Origin: Chitinophaga filiformis
GTDB taxonomy: Bacteria > Bacteroidota > Bacteroidia > Chitinophagales > Chitinophagaceae
Assembly: GCF_900102545.1 (NCBI RefSeq)
Contig: NZ_FNBN01000002.1
Location: forward strand, 145,245-209,244
DNA length: 64,000 nt
Reading direction: 5' to 3'
Shown here: positions 9,912-18,604 of the stretch, one piece after another
How positions within the stretch are numbered: the stretch's first letter is position 1
How the letters are laid out: each line of letters opens with the position of its first letter
Program-made: the position numbers and the translations under genes
Notes under the pieces: model-generated
The model's database searches: none
What the model was told of the DNA's origin: nothing
The model's input: only the letters and a program-made list of their open reading frames with translations

Positions 9912-10745
9912 ATGACTAAAGAAACACTGACAAATACGATCAGCATCCTCGGTTGCGGCTGGCTGGGACTACCACTGGCAGCACACCTTGTACAGGAAGG
10001 GTACACCGTTAAAGGTTCCGTTACCCAGCCCGAAAGGTTTGAAGAGTTGACACAAAGAGGGATCACACCTTATCAGGTAGAGATCACTGATACAAGTATT
10101 ACCAGTAATGACCTGACAGGATTCCTGGAAACCGGGATCCTGATCATCAACATTCCTCCTTCCCGCCGGGAAGACGTGCTGCTCTATCATCAGGCGCAGA
10201 TGAAACTACTGCTGGACCAGGTCCTGAAAAGCCCTGCAAAGCATATCATCTTTATCAGTTCCACCTCAGTATATCCTGATCTGAACCAGGAAGTGACCGA
10301 ACTGGAAACGGCTTCGCCCTCTAAAGATAGTGGCAAAGTATTGCTGGCAGTAGAGAAGCTGTTCCGGACGAACCCACACCTTATTACAACGATCGTAAGA
10401 TTTGCAGGACTGGTAGGATATGATCGCCTGCCGGGACGATTCCTCGCTGGTAAAAAGAATGTAGAGAATGGAGATGCGCCTATCAATGTCATCCACCAGG
10501 ATGATTGTATTGCTCTCATCACCGGGATCATACAAAAGCAGGCATGGGGAGAGATCTTCAATGCCTGTTCCGATCTGCATCCTACGCGGAGGGAGTTCTA
10601 TACAAAGGCAGCAGCAAAAGCGGGACTTGAACTACCCACTTTCGCAGCTGAAACAGATCCCCATTTTAAGATCATTAATTCCGATAAGATCAAACAACGG
10701 CTGAATTATTCGTTCAGGTATCCGGATCCACTCGGACTATTATAA
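9912..10745 (+). CDS. NAD(P)-binding SDR/epimerase-like protein in B12 operon
   Basis: The 277-residue protein opens with a Rossmann fold (ISILGCGWLGLPLAAHL, a GxGxxG variant) and contains HIIFISSTSVYPD and a VRFAGLVG segment, as in YeeZ-like extended SDR or nucleoside-diphosphate-sugar epimerase-like proteins. A canonical YxxxK catalytic pair is not obvious: the expected region reads SSTSVYPD and then DSGKVLLAVEK. The ATG at 9912 was preferred to the in-frame TTG at 9906, which would overlap the preceding stop. No step of the known B12 pathway uses such an enzyme, yet it sits inside the operon between a metal permease and CbiX. The substrate is unknown; it could be a precorrin-2 dehydrogenase-like or accessory redox enzyme, which is speculation. 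Confidence 0.75.
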   Translation: MTKETLTNTISILGCGWLGLPLAAHLVQEGYTVKGSVTQPERFEELTQRGITPYQVEITDTSITSNDLTGFLETGILIINIPPSRREDVLLYHQAQMKLLLDQVLKSPAKHIIFISSTSVYPDLNQEVTELETASPSKDSGKVLLAVEKLFRTNPHLITTIVRFAGLVGYDRLPGRFLAGKKNVENGDAPINVIHQDDCIALITGIIQKQAWGEIFNACSDLHPTRREFYTKAAAKAGLELPTFAAETDPHFKIINSDKIKQRLNYSFRYPDPLGLL

Positions 10746-10754
10746 AGTCATCTC

Positions 10755-11684
10755 ATGAAAGGGATATTAATATGTGGTCATGGCAGCCGGGATCCCGAAG
10801 GGGTACAAGGCTTTAAAGCATTGGTGGCATTACTGCAGAAACGCTATCCGGAAAGGATAGTGGATTATGGTTTCCTTGAATTTTCCCACCCGGTATATGC
10901 CGCCGCTGTAGAGCGCATGTACCTGGCTGGCGTCAGAGATATCATTGCAGTGCCGGCAATCCTCTTTGCTGGTGGCCATGCCAAAAATGATATCCCCTTT
11001 GAAATGAATACACTGCAAAGCCTGCATAAAGACCTGAAGATTAAACTGGGCAGGCATATCGGCATTACGCCATCTATTCTTCAGCTGGCGAAGCAACTGA
11101 TAGAACAAGCGGAAGTTACAGCGCCGGCGCTTGACAGAAAAGAGGCTTGTCTCTTACTGGTAGGCAGGGGCACATCCGATCCTGACGCTAATTCTGACGT
11201 GGCTAAACTTACCCGCATGCTGGGCGAAGGACTGGGTTTCGGATTTTCTACCACCGCCTTCATTGGCGTAACACAGCCACTGTTGAAAGACCTACTGCCA
11301 GTCATCGATCATCTGCCATACAAAAGGATTGTGACATTGCCCGTATTCCTTTTCACCGGCGTGTTACTCAAGAAGATCTATGCGCAACTGGATGAGTTTA
11401 GGGCAGTGTCAAATAAAGAAATCATTACTACCGCTTCATTCGAATGTGATGAATTGCTGCTGCAAACCATTGATGAGCGCATCAAAGAAGTAGAGCAAGG
11501 CGATCCCAATATGAACTGCCAGTTATGCAAGTATCGTACACAGATCATCGGCTTTGAGGAAGCAATAGGCAGTCCACAGGTAGGCCATCACCTGGCAGTG
11601 AAAGGGATACTCTTTGAAGAAGATGAAAAACCCGGTGAGAGTAATACAGTGTTTAAGAAAGTTAAAAAGATCCTCGGCATCTGA
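10755..11684 (+). CDS. cbiX: Sirohydrochlorin cobaltochelatase, long form
   Basis: The 309-residue two-domain class II chelatase inserts Co2+ into sirohydrochlorin at the start of the early-cobalt pathway. The N-terminal domain has H9 in CGHGSR and H75 in FAGGHAKND, the two expected metal-handling histidines. The second domain repeats the fold (LLLVGRGTSDPDANSDVAKL near 133-152) but lacks the second active-site histidine, as is usual for long CbiX. A C-terminal extension holds C255-x2-C258 in NCQLCKYR, consistent with the Fe-S or metal-binding tail known in some CbiX proteins. Short forms (CbiXS) are about 120-150 residues. The gene lies nine bases after the SDR gene and three bases before cobI/cbiL. 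Confidence 0.92.
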   Translation: MKGILICGHGSRDPEGVQGFKALVALLQKRYPERIVDYGFLEFSHPVYAAAVERMYLAGVRDIIAVPAILFAGGHAKNDIPFEMNTLQSLHKDLKIKLGRHIGITPSILQLAKQLIEQAEVTAPALDRKEACLLLVGRGTSDPDANSDVAKLTRMLGEGLGFGFSTTAFIGVTQPLLKDLLPVIDHLPYKRIVTLPVFLFTGVLLKKIYAQLDEFRAVSNKEIITTASFECDELLLQTIDERIKEVEQGDPNMNCQLCKYRTQIIGFEEAIGSPQVGHHLAVKGILFEEDEKPGESNTVFKKVKKILGI

Positions 11685-11687
11685 TAC

Positions 11688-12395
11688 ATGCATAAACAAG
11701 GAAAGATATATGGCGTTTCATTAGGTCCCGGCGATCCGCTGCTGATCACTGTAAAGGGTTTGCAGACACTGCAACAGGCGGATAAGATCTATTATCCGGG
11801 ATCGCTGTTGCCTGATGGGACCACCTCCAGTTATTCGTTACAGATACTGCAACACTATCAGCTGGATGAAAGTAAACTGCATGGCATGTTCCTGCAGATG
11901 TCTGACAACCGCCAATCTGCTGAACAGACCTATGCGACTACCTTTCAGCATTTGCTGGCAGATTATCAGCAGGGCCTCAGCGTAGCGTTTGTCAGTGAAG
12001 GAGATATTTCCTTCTACAGCACTTTCGCCTACCTGTTGAAACACATCCATGCACATAGACTGGACCTGGAGATTATTGCCGGCGTGCCATCCTTTATACT
12101 GGGCGCTGCCCAACATCAATCATCCCTGGCTATTCTTAATGAGAAAATAGCTATTCTTCCGAGGATGAAAGACAGAGATACCCTTGGGCGCTACCTGGAA
12201 GAGTTTGAAACCGTCGTACTGATTAAAGTACGCAGCGTACTGCAAGAGATCCGTACACTCATCCACCAGGCAGGATTACAGATGGTCTATTGCGAACGAC
12301 TGGGAACAGCGCAGCAATATATTACAACAGATATCAGGGACCTGGAAGAAAGGGAGATCCCCTATTTCTCTTTACTCGTTTTAAAAAGAATATGA
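11688..12395 (+). CDS. cobI: Precorrin-2 / cobalt-factor II C20-methyltransferase
   Basis: The 235-residue SAM-dependent methyltransferase transfers a methyl to C20 of the tetrapyrrole. It has the tetrapyrrole methylase hallmarks: YGVSLGPGDPLLITVKG near the N-terminus, YYPGSL, an acidic GDISFYSTF loop for SAM, and AGVPSFILGAAQ. The length matches CobI/CbiL (about 230-240). With CbiX upstream the substrate is probably the cobalt form, so the CbiL name is equally suitable. Its stop overlaps the start of the next gene (ATGA at 12392-12395). Confidence 0.9.
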   Translation: MHKQGKIYGVSLGPGDPLLITVKGLQTLQQADKIYYPGSLLPDGTTSSYSLQILQHYQLDESKLHGMFLQMSDNRQSAEQTYATTFQHLLADYQQGLSVAFVSEGDISFYSTFAYLLKHIHAHRLDLEIIAGVPSFILGAAQHQSSLAILNEKIAILPRMKDRDTLGRYLEEFETVVLIKVRSVLQEIRTLIHQAGLQMVYCERLGTAQQYITTDIRDLEEREIPYFSLLVLKRI

Positions 12396-13747
12396 AGCTA
12401 AGTGTAGTTGGCATAGGACCCGGCGGTAAAGATTATATTTTACCTGTAGCCCAGCAGGTATTGGCAACAGCTGATATTGTGATCGGGTATAGTTATTACT
12501 TCCAGTTCATTGCACATCTTTTACAAGCGGATTGTGAATGCATCGGGAAAGACCTGACGGAAGAAGAAGCCCGCGCAGTACTGGCAGTCAACCGTTGTGA
12601 GCCGGGCAAACATGTAGTAGTGATCAGCTCCGGTGACGCAGGCATTTATGCCATGGCCTCCCTTGTCTATCAATATGCCAGTACACTTACCAATAAAGAG
12701 ATTGAACTACAAACCATTCCCGGTATCAGTGCATTTATTGCAGCAGCTGGCAGGTTAGGCGCTCCACTCGGACATGACTTCTGTTGTATTTCACTTTCAG
12801 ACCTCATGACGCCCTGGCCGGTGATCGAAAAGAGGATACAGGCAGCGGCTATCGGCGACTTCGTCACTTCGCTTTATAATCCGCGGAGTAAAAAACGTTA
12901 CTGGCAACTAGCCCGTTTTAAGGAGCTGTTCCTGCAACACCGGGAAGCAAATACACCAGTCGCCATCATCCGGCAGGTAACAAGACCGGAAGAAGAGATC
13001 ACGATCACTACACTGGCAGAGCTGTCTGTTGAAGATGTCGACATGTTTTCGCTCGTCATGATTGGCAACTCACAAACTTACCAGTTTAAGAACTTTCTTG
13101 TCACCCCCCGCGGATATATGTCAAGAAAGCCACAAAGCGGTCAGGAAATACAAGACGAAAGTTTCCGTCAGATAGCTGCGCAGCTGAAGCGACGCGACGT
13201 TACCGAAGCTGACAGATGGGCTATTATGCGCTGTATCCATACAACGGCCGACTTTGAATATGAAGACCTATACCTTTCTAACGCGAACGCCATCACACAA
13301 TGGCACCACTATCTGAAGGAAGGAGGTACGATTGTTACCGACGTGACCATGGTGCAGTCAGGCATTACAAAAGAATTTCTGAAGAAATATAATGCCAATG
13401 TATACTGTTATCTGAATGATGAATCAGTGCTACCACTGGCAGAAAAAGAAGGGCTCACCCGCAGCCAGGCGGGGATGCGTATCGCTATTGAAAAACATCC
13501 GGACGCACTGTTTGTAGTGGGTAATGCCCCTACTGCCTTATTTGAGCTTTGCGACCAGTTGCAGGAAAACAGGTTTAGCCCTGCGGGTATAGTCGGCGCA
13601 CCCGTTGGCTTTGTGAATGTAGTAGAGTCCAAGCTGAAATTACAGGCGATGAAAAACGTGCCTTACGTCATCATACAAGGGCGCAAAGGCGGCAGTAATG
13701 TGGCCGCCAGTATTGTGAATGCAGCTTTCACCGTAAATGATAAGTAG
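12392..13747 (+). CDS. cobJ: Fusion: precorrin-3B C17-methyltransferase + precorrin-8X methylmutase (CobJ-CobH)
   Basis: The 451-residue bifunctional protein has two parts. Residues 1-244 are a CobJ/CbiH methyltransferase (VGIGPGGKDYI, SSGDAGIYAMAS at 79-90, IPGISA at 109-114, SLYNPRSKKR), which contracts the ring and methylates C17. Residues about 255-451 are CobH/CbiC, which moves the C11 methyl to C12; the expected catalytic histidine is H283 in RCIHTTADFEY, and NAPTALFEL and GAPVGFVNVVESK are family motifs. The ATG at 12392 was chosen because it overlaps the cobI stop (ATGA) and gives the family N-terminus; the frame is open 34 codons further upstream but that part is only read-through. 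The last base of its TAG stop is the first base of the next gene. Confidence 0.92.
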   Translation: MKLSVVGIGPGGKDYILPVAQQVLATADIVIGYSYYFQFIAHLLQADCECIGKDLTEEEARAVLAVNRCEPGKHVVVISSGDAGIYAMASLVYQYASTLTNKEIELQTIPGISAFIAAAGRLGAPLGHDFCCISLSDLMTPWPVIEKRIQAAAIGDFVTSLYNPRSKKRYWQLARFKELFLQHREANTPVAIIRQVTRPEEEITITTLAELSVEDVDMFSLVMIGNSQTYQFKNFLVTPRGYMSRKPQSGQEIQDESFRQIAAQLKRRDVTEADRWAIMRCIHTTADFEYEDLYLSNANAITQWHHYLKEGGTIVTDVTMVQSGITKEFLKKYNANVYCYLNDESVLPLAEKEGLTRSQAGMRIAIEKHPDALFVVGNAPTALFELCDQLQENRFSPAGIVGAPVGFVNVVESKLKLQAMKNVPYVIIQGRKGGSNVAASIVNAAFTVNDK

Positions 13748-14931
13748 TGGAATATATCGTGATCGGCATATCAAATGAGCCTGACTGTATCCTGCCGGAT
13801 GTGGTCAGACAGTTGCTACCCTCGCACAGGATATTCTCCGGTGGTAAGCGACACTATCAGCTGGTAAAGAAATACCTGCCGGCACATCATCAATGGATCG
13901 ACATCCAGGGTAATATGCCTGTGCTGTTTGAACAGTACCGCGAGCATAACGAACCTGTAGTGGTATTTGCTTCCGGCGATCCTTTATTCTATGGGTTTGC
14001 AGGTACTATACAAAAATTTGATCCGGCAGCAAATATGAAGGTCTATCCTTACTTCAACAGTATACAGTTGCTTTGTCATGCGAACAATCTTTGTTATGCC
14101 AATCTGGTGAATGTTTCCGTACATGGACGTACATGGGATGAGCTGGATAATGCTCTGATCTCACAGACGCCTATGATTGGCGTGCTGACAGACCAGCAGA
14201 AAACACCAGCAGCCATCGCGCAGCGTATGCTGGAATACAATTTCACTAATTACAGGATGATCGTCGGTGAAGATTTGGGCGGCCTTCATAACAGCTCCAT
14301 TGTATTAGAACTGGATGAGGCAGTCAACTATACAGCCCATCCACTGAACTGCGTGATATTGATAAGAACAGCCAGACAGGCATTCTCTCATGGCATAGCA
14401 GATCATCTCTTCTATGGTTTGGAGAACCGCCCGAATATGATCACTAAGATGCCAGTCCGCCTGACCAGTCTTTCCTGCCTGGACCTCGCGGAGCGTCATG
14501 TACTGTGGGATATAGGCTTCTGCACCGGTTCTGTTTCCATTGAAGCAAGGAGGTTATATCCGCACTTGCGCATTGTTGCCTTTGAGCAACGGTCTGAGTG
14601 CAGTGAGTTAATGGACAGGAATATGCGCAGACATTCCACACCCGGCATTACAACCGTAATGGGCGATTTCTTTGAGACAGACCTTCTCCTCCACCCTGCT
14701 CCTGATGCTGTTTTTATCGGCGGACACGGGGGCCAGCTGGAAGAGTTGATACAAAAACTGGATACCATTCTCCCCTTGCAAGGCAGGATCGTAATGAATG
14801 CCGTAAAAGAAGAAAGCAGAGATCAGTTTATGAAGATTGTGCAGGCATTGGATTACATATTATCAACCCCTATGGTGATACAGGTGGATGAGCATAATCC
14901 TATCACCATATTAACGGCAGAAAAGAGATAA
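13747..14931 (+). CDS. cobL: Precorrin-6Y C5,15-methyltransferase (decarboxylating), CbiE-CbiT fusion
   Basis: The 394-residue protein is the usual CobL fusion. The CbiE half (residues 1-205) has VVVFASGDPLFYGFA, and the CbiT half (about 215-394) has a class I SAM-binding loop (LWDIGFCTGSVSIEA) and DAVFIGGHGGQLEEL. It methylates C5 and C15 and decarboxylates the acetate on ring C. The GTG start at 13747 shares its first base with the TAG stop of cobJ-cobH (TAGTG), so translation is coupled; no ATG gives a full CbiE domain. Two bases separate it from the next gene. Confidence 0.92.
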   Translation: MEYIVIGISNEPDCILPDVVRQLLPSHRIFSGGKRHYQLVKKYLPAHHQWIDIQGNMPVLFEQYREHNEPVVVFASGDPLFYGFAGTIQKFDPAANMKVYPYFNSIQLLCHANNLCYANLVNVSVHGRTWDELDNALISQTPMIGVLTDQQKTPAAIAQRMLEYNFTNYRMIVGEDLGGLHNSSIVLELDEAVNYTAHPLNCVILIRTARQAFSHGIADHLFYGLENRPNMITKMPVRLTSLSCLDLAERHVLWDIGFCTGSVSIEARRLYPHLRIVAFEQRSECSELMDRNMRRHSTPGITTVMGDFFETDLLLHPAPDAVFIGGHGGQLEELIQKLDTILPLQGRIVMNAVKEESRDQFMKIVQALDYILSTPMVIQVDEHNPITILTAEKR

Positions 14932-14932
14932 C

Positions 14933-16765
14933 ATGAGTAAGACAGTTATTATAGCCAGTACAGATAGCGGTGTTGCATTAGGCAACAGGATCAGGACAGA
15001 GTTTCCAAAGTCCCTGTTAGTCAGCACCCGTCATCATGAGCGGGCCACACATATTAATAGTATTGCCTCTTTCCTCGAAGGGAACTTCAACACCTTTGAT
15101 ACATTGATATTTATCGGCGCGCTGGGTATCTGTGTAAGGAGTATTGCCCCTTATTTACAGGATAAAAAAGAAGATCCTGCCGTCATCAATATGGACGACA
15201 GCGGTCTGTTTGTGCAGTCGGTGGTGTCCGGACATATCGGCGGAGCCAATGACATCACCCGAAAACTGGCCGCCGCTATTGGTGCGCAGGCGGTGATTAC
15301 TACCAGCAGCGACCTGCAGGAGATCTGGTCGCTGGATACACTGGCAGAACAGTTTGGATGGAAGTCGGCCACCAGCCAGGACATGAACAGCATTATTTCC
15401 TTATTTGTCAATAACCAACCGACAGCACTGCTGCTCGACATCAAAGACAGGGGCACGGCTCATCTTGAAAAGACGCTGCCGGCCTTTGTGGATGTCTTTT
15501 ACGATCTTGATCAGGCAGACCTGTCAAAGTATGCGTTACTAATTGCTGTGACCTATAGAAAATATCCGGTCACAATACCCGTGTTATACTTCCATCCACC
15601 GGTATTGAATATCGGGATGGGTTGCTCGCGTGATATAGAAACAGACCTGTTGGAGGCTTCTGTATATCAGCAGTTAGCGCAACAACACCTGCCTATTGAA
15701 TCTATCAAGGCCATTGGTTCTATTGATGTAAAACACGATGAAACAGCCTTCATTGCATTGGCTGAAGCACTGCAGGTTCCCTTTGTTACTTATCCGGCAG
15801 ATGAATTGAATACACAAACTGTTCTTAATCCATCCGAAGTGGTGATGTCCAAACTGGGCGTACATAGCGTATCAGAGGCATCAGCGATGCTATTGTCCAG
15901 GAATAAAGAACTGTTGCTGGAGAAACAGAAGATCACTGTTAGTTCAGGTAAGAAACATACGATTGCTATTGCTGTTGATCGACAAGTTATCCGCAAAGCA
16001 GTGATCGCCATTGTAGGTGCTGGTCCGGGAGATGCGGAGCTGATTAGCCTTAAAGGCAAACAGCTGGTGGAAGAAGCAGACCTGATCTTATACGCTGGAA
16101 GCCTGATCCCGGAAGAGATCACACACTATGCAAAGAAAGAAGCGATTGTGAGGAACTCTGCCAGCATGACGCTGGAAGAGCAGATCGGCTTAATGGAAGA
16201 GCACTATGCAAAAGGGCACCTGATAGTAAGACTACAATCCGGTGATCCAAGTATCTACGGTGCGATACAGGAACAGATGACCATCTTCGACGAGAAAGGC
16301 ATGGACTACTTTATTGTACCTGGCATCTCTTCATTCCAGGCAGCAGCCGCTAGCCTGAAATCGGAATTCACGATTCCAGAGGTGGTGCAGACTATCATCC
16401 TGACCCGTGGTGCAGGTAAGACACCGCTACCTGAACACGAGAAGCTGAATGAAATGGCGAAACATAAAGCCACTATGTGCATCTTCCTCAGTGCTACCAT
16501 TGCAAAGTCAGTACAGGAACAATTGCTGGAGCACTACGATCCTGAAACACCGGTAGCAGTATTATACCGGGTAAGCTGGAAAGATGAAGAGATCTATACC
16601 GGACAGTTGAAAGACCTGGCACAGATCGTACGTGATCATAAACTGACGCTGACTACACTGGTGATTGTAGGCGTAGCCATCGGAGCAAGAAAGAACCGTT
16701 CATATTTATACAATCCTGCCTGGAAGCATACTTTCAGAACAGGAAAAGCGATAAAAACAAACTAA
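14933..16765 (+). CDS. cbiG: Fusion: cobalt-precorrin-5A hydrolase + precorrin-4 C11-methyltransferase (CbiG-CobM)
   Basis: The 610-residue protein joins two enzymes. CbiG (residues 1 to about 335) has IFIGALGICVRSIAP, the GHIGGAND motif at 100-107 and GMGCSRDIE at 228-236; it opens the delta-lactone and releases acetaldehyde in the anaerobic-type route. CobM/CbiF (about 355-610) has VGAGPGDAELISLKG at 361-375, YAGSLIPEE at 387-395, and a RLQSGDPSIYGA SAM loop; it methylates C11. The two enzymes act in succession (CbiF then CbiG), so the fusion may channel an unstable intermediate. CbiG presence argues for cobalt being in the ring at this stage. It begins two bases after cobL. Confidence 0.92.
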   Translation: MSKTVIIASTDSGVALGNRIRTEFPKSLLVSTRHHERATHINSIASFLEGNFNTFDTLIFIGALGICVRSIAPYLQDKKEDPAVINMDDSGLFVQSVVSGHIGGANDITRKLAAAIGAQAVITTSSDLQEIWSLDTLAEQFGWKSATSQDMNSIISLFVNNQPTALLLDIKDRGTAHLEKTLPAFVDVFYDLDQADLSKYALLIAVTYRKYPVTIPVLYFHPPVLNIGMGCSRDIETDLLEASVYQQLAQQHLPIESIKAIGSIDVKHDETAFIALAEALQVPFVTYPADELNTQTVLNPSEVVMSKLGVHSVSEASAMLLSRNKELLLEKQKITVSSGKKHTIAIAVDRQVIRKAVIAIVGAGPGDAELISLKGKQLVEEADLILYAGSLIPEEITHYAKKEAIVRNSASMTLEEQIGLMEEHYAKGHLIVRLQSGDPSIYGAIQEQMTIFDEKGMDYFIVPGISSFQAAAASLKSEFTIPEVVQTIILTRGAGKTPLPEHEKLNEMAKHKATMCIFLSATIAKSVQEQLLEHYDPETPVAVLYRVSWKDEEIYTGQLKDLAQIVRDHKLTLTTLVIVGVAIGARKNRSYLYNPAWKHTFRTGKAIKTN

Positions 16766-17524
16766 ATGATCTTAGTCTTTGGCGGAACAACAGAAGGTAA
16801 AAAAGTGGCAGGCATTCTGGAAAAGGCCGCATGCCCTTATTACTATTCCACCAAAACAAGCATTGATTTCCAGGCGGGCGAATATGGCAGGTACCGGCAT
16901 GGGGCCTTAACAGCAGCAAAACTACAGATATTCTGTAAAGAGTATGCCATCAAGGCCATCATTCATGCCAGTCACCCGTTTGCCACCCTGCTGCATGCCA
17001 CCATTCATGAAGGCGCACAGGCATTGTCACTACCAGTACTTCGGTTTGAACGAAGTTATCCGGACAGGCAGGAACATCCGCTTATCAGGTATTGCGCTTC
17101 TTACGCAGAAGCGCTGGCCTGGCTGGAACAGCATCCGGTAAAACGACTACTGGCATTAACAGGTGTGCAGACCATTGCACCGTTGGCCGATTACTGGAAA
17201 AAGCATGATACCATCTTCCGCATACTGCCGAGGGAAAGTTCCCTGGCACTGGCGGAACAGGCAGGCTTTCCAAGGGGGAACCTGATACAGGAGATGCCGG
17301 GAGATGATCTGCAACAGGAACTGGCTATCATCGGGCAATACAACATCGACTGTATCCTGACAAAGGAAAGTGGAGAATCCGGTTTCCTGGCTACCAAAAT
17401 ACAGGCAGCCCTGCAAAGTAATATTCCCATCCTGATCATTGAACGTCCTGCCCTGCCGGACTCGTTCATACCGGTCAGCGATGAAGTTTCACTCATGGCT
17501 GGGATCAATAGGGTGTTGTCATGA
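16766..17524 (+). CDS. cobK: Precorrin-6A / cobalt-precorrin-6A reductase
   Basis: The 252-residue NAD(P)H-dependent reductase reduces the macrocycle of (cobalt-)precorrin-6A. Family features include ILVFGGTTEGKKVA at the N-terminus (nucleotide-binding loop), HASHPFATLLH near residue 69, and LTKESGESGFLATKIQAA near the C-terminus. Length is normal for CobK/CbiJ (about 245-260). The start abuts the stop of cbiG-cobM with no gap, and its own stop overlaps the cbiD start by four bases (ATGA at 17521-17524), showing tight coupling. Confidence 0.92.
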   Translation: MILVFGGTTEGKKVAGILEKAACPYYYSTKTSIDFQAGEYGRYRHGALTAAKLQIFCKEYAIKAIIHASHPFATLLHATIHEGAQALSLPVLRFERSYPDRQEHPLIRYCASYAEALAWLEQHPVKRLLALTGVQTIAPLADYWKKHDTIFRILPRESSLALAEQAGFPRGNLIQEMPGDDLQQELAIIGQYNIDCILTKESGESGFLATKIQAALQSNIPILIIERPALPDSFIPVSDEVSLMAGINRVLS

Positions 17525-18603
17525 GCCTGCAACCGGTACCTGAAGGTCCCTTAAGACAAGGGTATACAACAGGCGCATGTGCAACTGCCTGCACAAAGGC
17601 AGCGCTACTGTCACTGATCATACAGGAACCGGTGACTGAAGTGGAGATTACACTACCGCTGGGTGAGAAAGTCACCTTTCGGATGAGTTCCTGCACCTTT
17701 AGTACAAACAAGGCTACCTGCACCACCGTAAAAGATGCAGGAGATGATCCGGATGTAACCAATGGCGCGACTATTGGCTGTACGGTGTGGTTCAATGATA
17801 CACCCGAAGTGAGGTTCTTCCGTGGAGAAGGCGTTGGGGTAGTCACTCTTCCAGGTTTGGCAATTAGTGTGGGAGAACCGGCCATTAATCCGGTACCCAG
17901 GAAAATGATGACAGACGCAGTCCAATTCCTGACACACCGTTATTCGCTCAATAAGGGGGTAAATATCGAGGTTTTCGTAGTGGGTGGCACTGAGATAGCC
18001 AAAAAAACTTTAAACAGCCGCATTGGCATTTTAGGAGGCATTTCCATATTAGGCACGACCGGTATCGTGAGGCCCTTCAGTTCCTCCGCCTACATCGCCA
18101 GCATCACGCAGGGCATTGATGTGGCGCTGGCCAACAACTGCGGGGAGATCGTTATCAATTCCGGCGGCCGTTCAGAGAACATCCTCCGGAAACGCTTTCA
18201 TCACCTGCCGGAGTTTGCCTTTATCCAGTACGGTAACTGGATCGGAGAAACGCTGGCAAAGATCCGCTCTGTTCCCCTGCAAAGGGTGACCATGGGTATC
18301 ATGCTGGGGAAAGCCGCCAAACTGGCCCAGGGCGAACTGGATACCCATAGCGGGAAATCGAGCTGGGATAAACAGTTCATCTATTCACTGGCCAGGGACT
18401 GCGGTTATAGCGAAGAACAATGTGAGCCGATACTGGAGCTGAACATGGCCCGGCGACTAACAGAACTGTTCCCCTTCAATGAACAGGAATCTTTTTTCCG
18501 GGAACTGGCCGCACGCTGTTATGCGGTCTGCGCACCGCTGGTGCCAGCCGTGCAGCTACAGCTCCTGCTGATTGACGCAAATGATACTATTCTAACTTTT
18601 TAA
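17521..18603 (+). CDS. cbiD: Cobalt-precorrin-5B C1-methyltransferase
   Basis: The 360-residue protein matches CbiD, which methylates C1 of cobalt-precorrin-5B and belongs only to the early-cobalt pathway. It has the diagnostic opening LRQGYTTGACATACTKAALL, the glycine-rich block GEGVGVVTLPGLAISVGEPA, NSRIGILGGISILGTTGIVR, and MGIMLGKAAKLAQGELDTH. Together with CbiG and CbiX it supports an anaerobic-type pathway. It overlaps cobK by four bases and is followed by a one-base gap to the next permease gene. Confidence 0.94.
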   Translation: MSLQPVPEGPLRQGYTTGACATACTKAALLSLIIQEPVTEVEITLPLGEKVTFRMSSCTFSTNKATCTTVKDAGDDPDVTNGATIGCTVWFNDTPEVRFFRGEGVGVVTLPGLAISVGEPAINPVPRKMMTDAVQFLTHRYSLNKGVNIEVFVVGGTEIAKKTLNSRIGILGGISILGTTGIVRPFSSSAYIASITQGIDVALANNCGEIVINSGGRSENILRKRFHHLPEFAFIQYGNWIGETLAKIRSVPLQRVTMGIMLGKAAKLAQGELDTHSGKSSWDKQFIYSLARDCGYSEEQCEPILELNMARRLTELFPFNEQESFFRELAARCYAVCAPLVPAVQLQLLLIDANDTILTF

Positions 18604-18604
18604 T

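Noticed and set aside
12290..12391. 34-codon N-terminal extension of the CobJ-CobH frame
   Set aside because: It overlaps the end of cobI in another frame and is not like a CobJ N-terminus; the ATG at 12392 gives the family start and an ATGA overlap.
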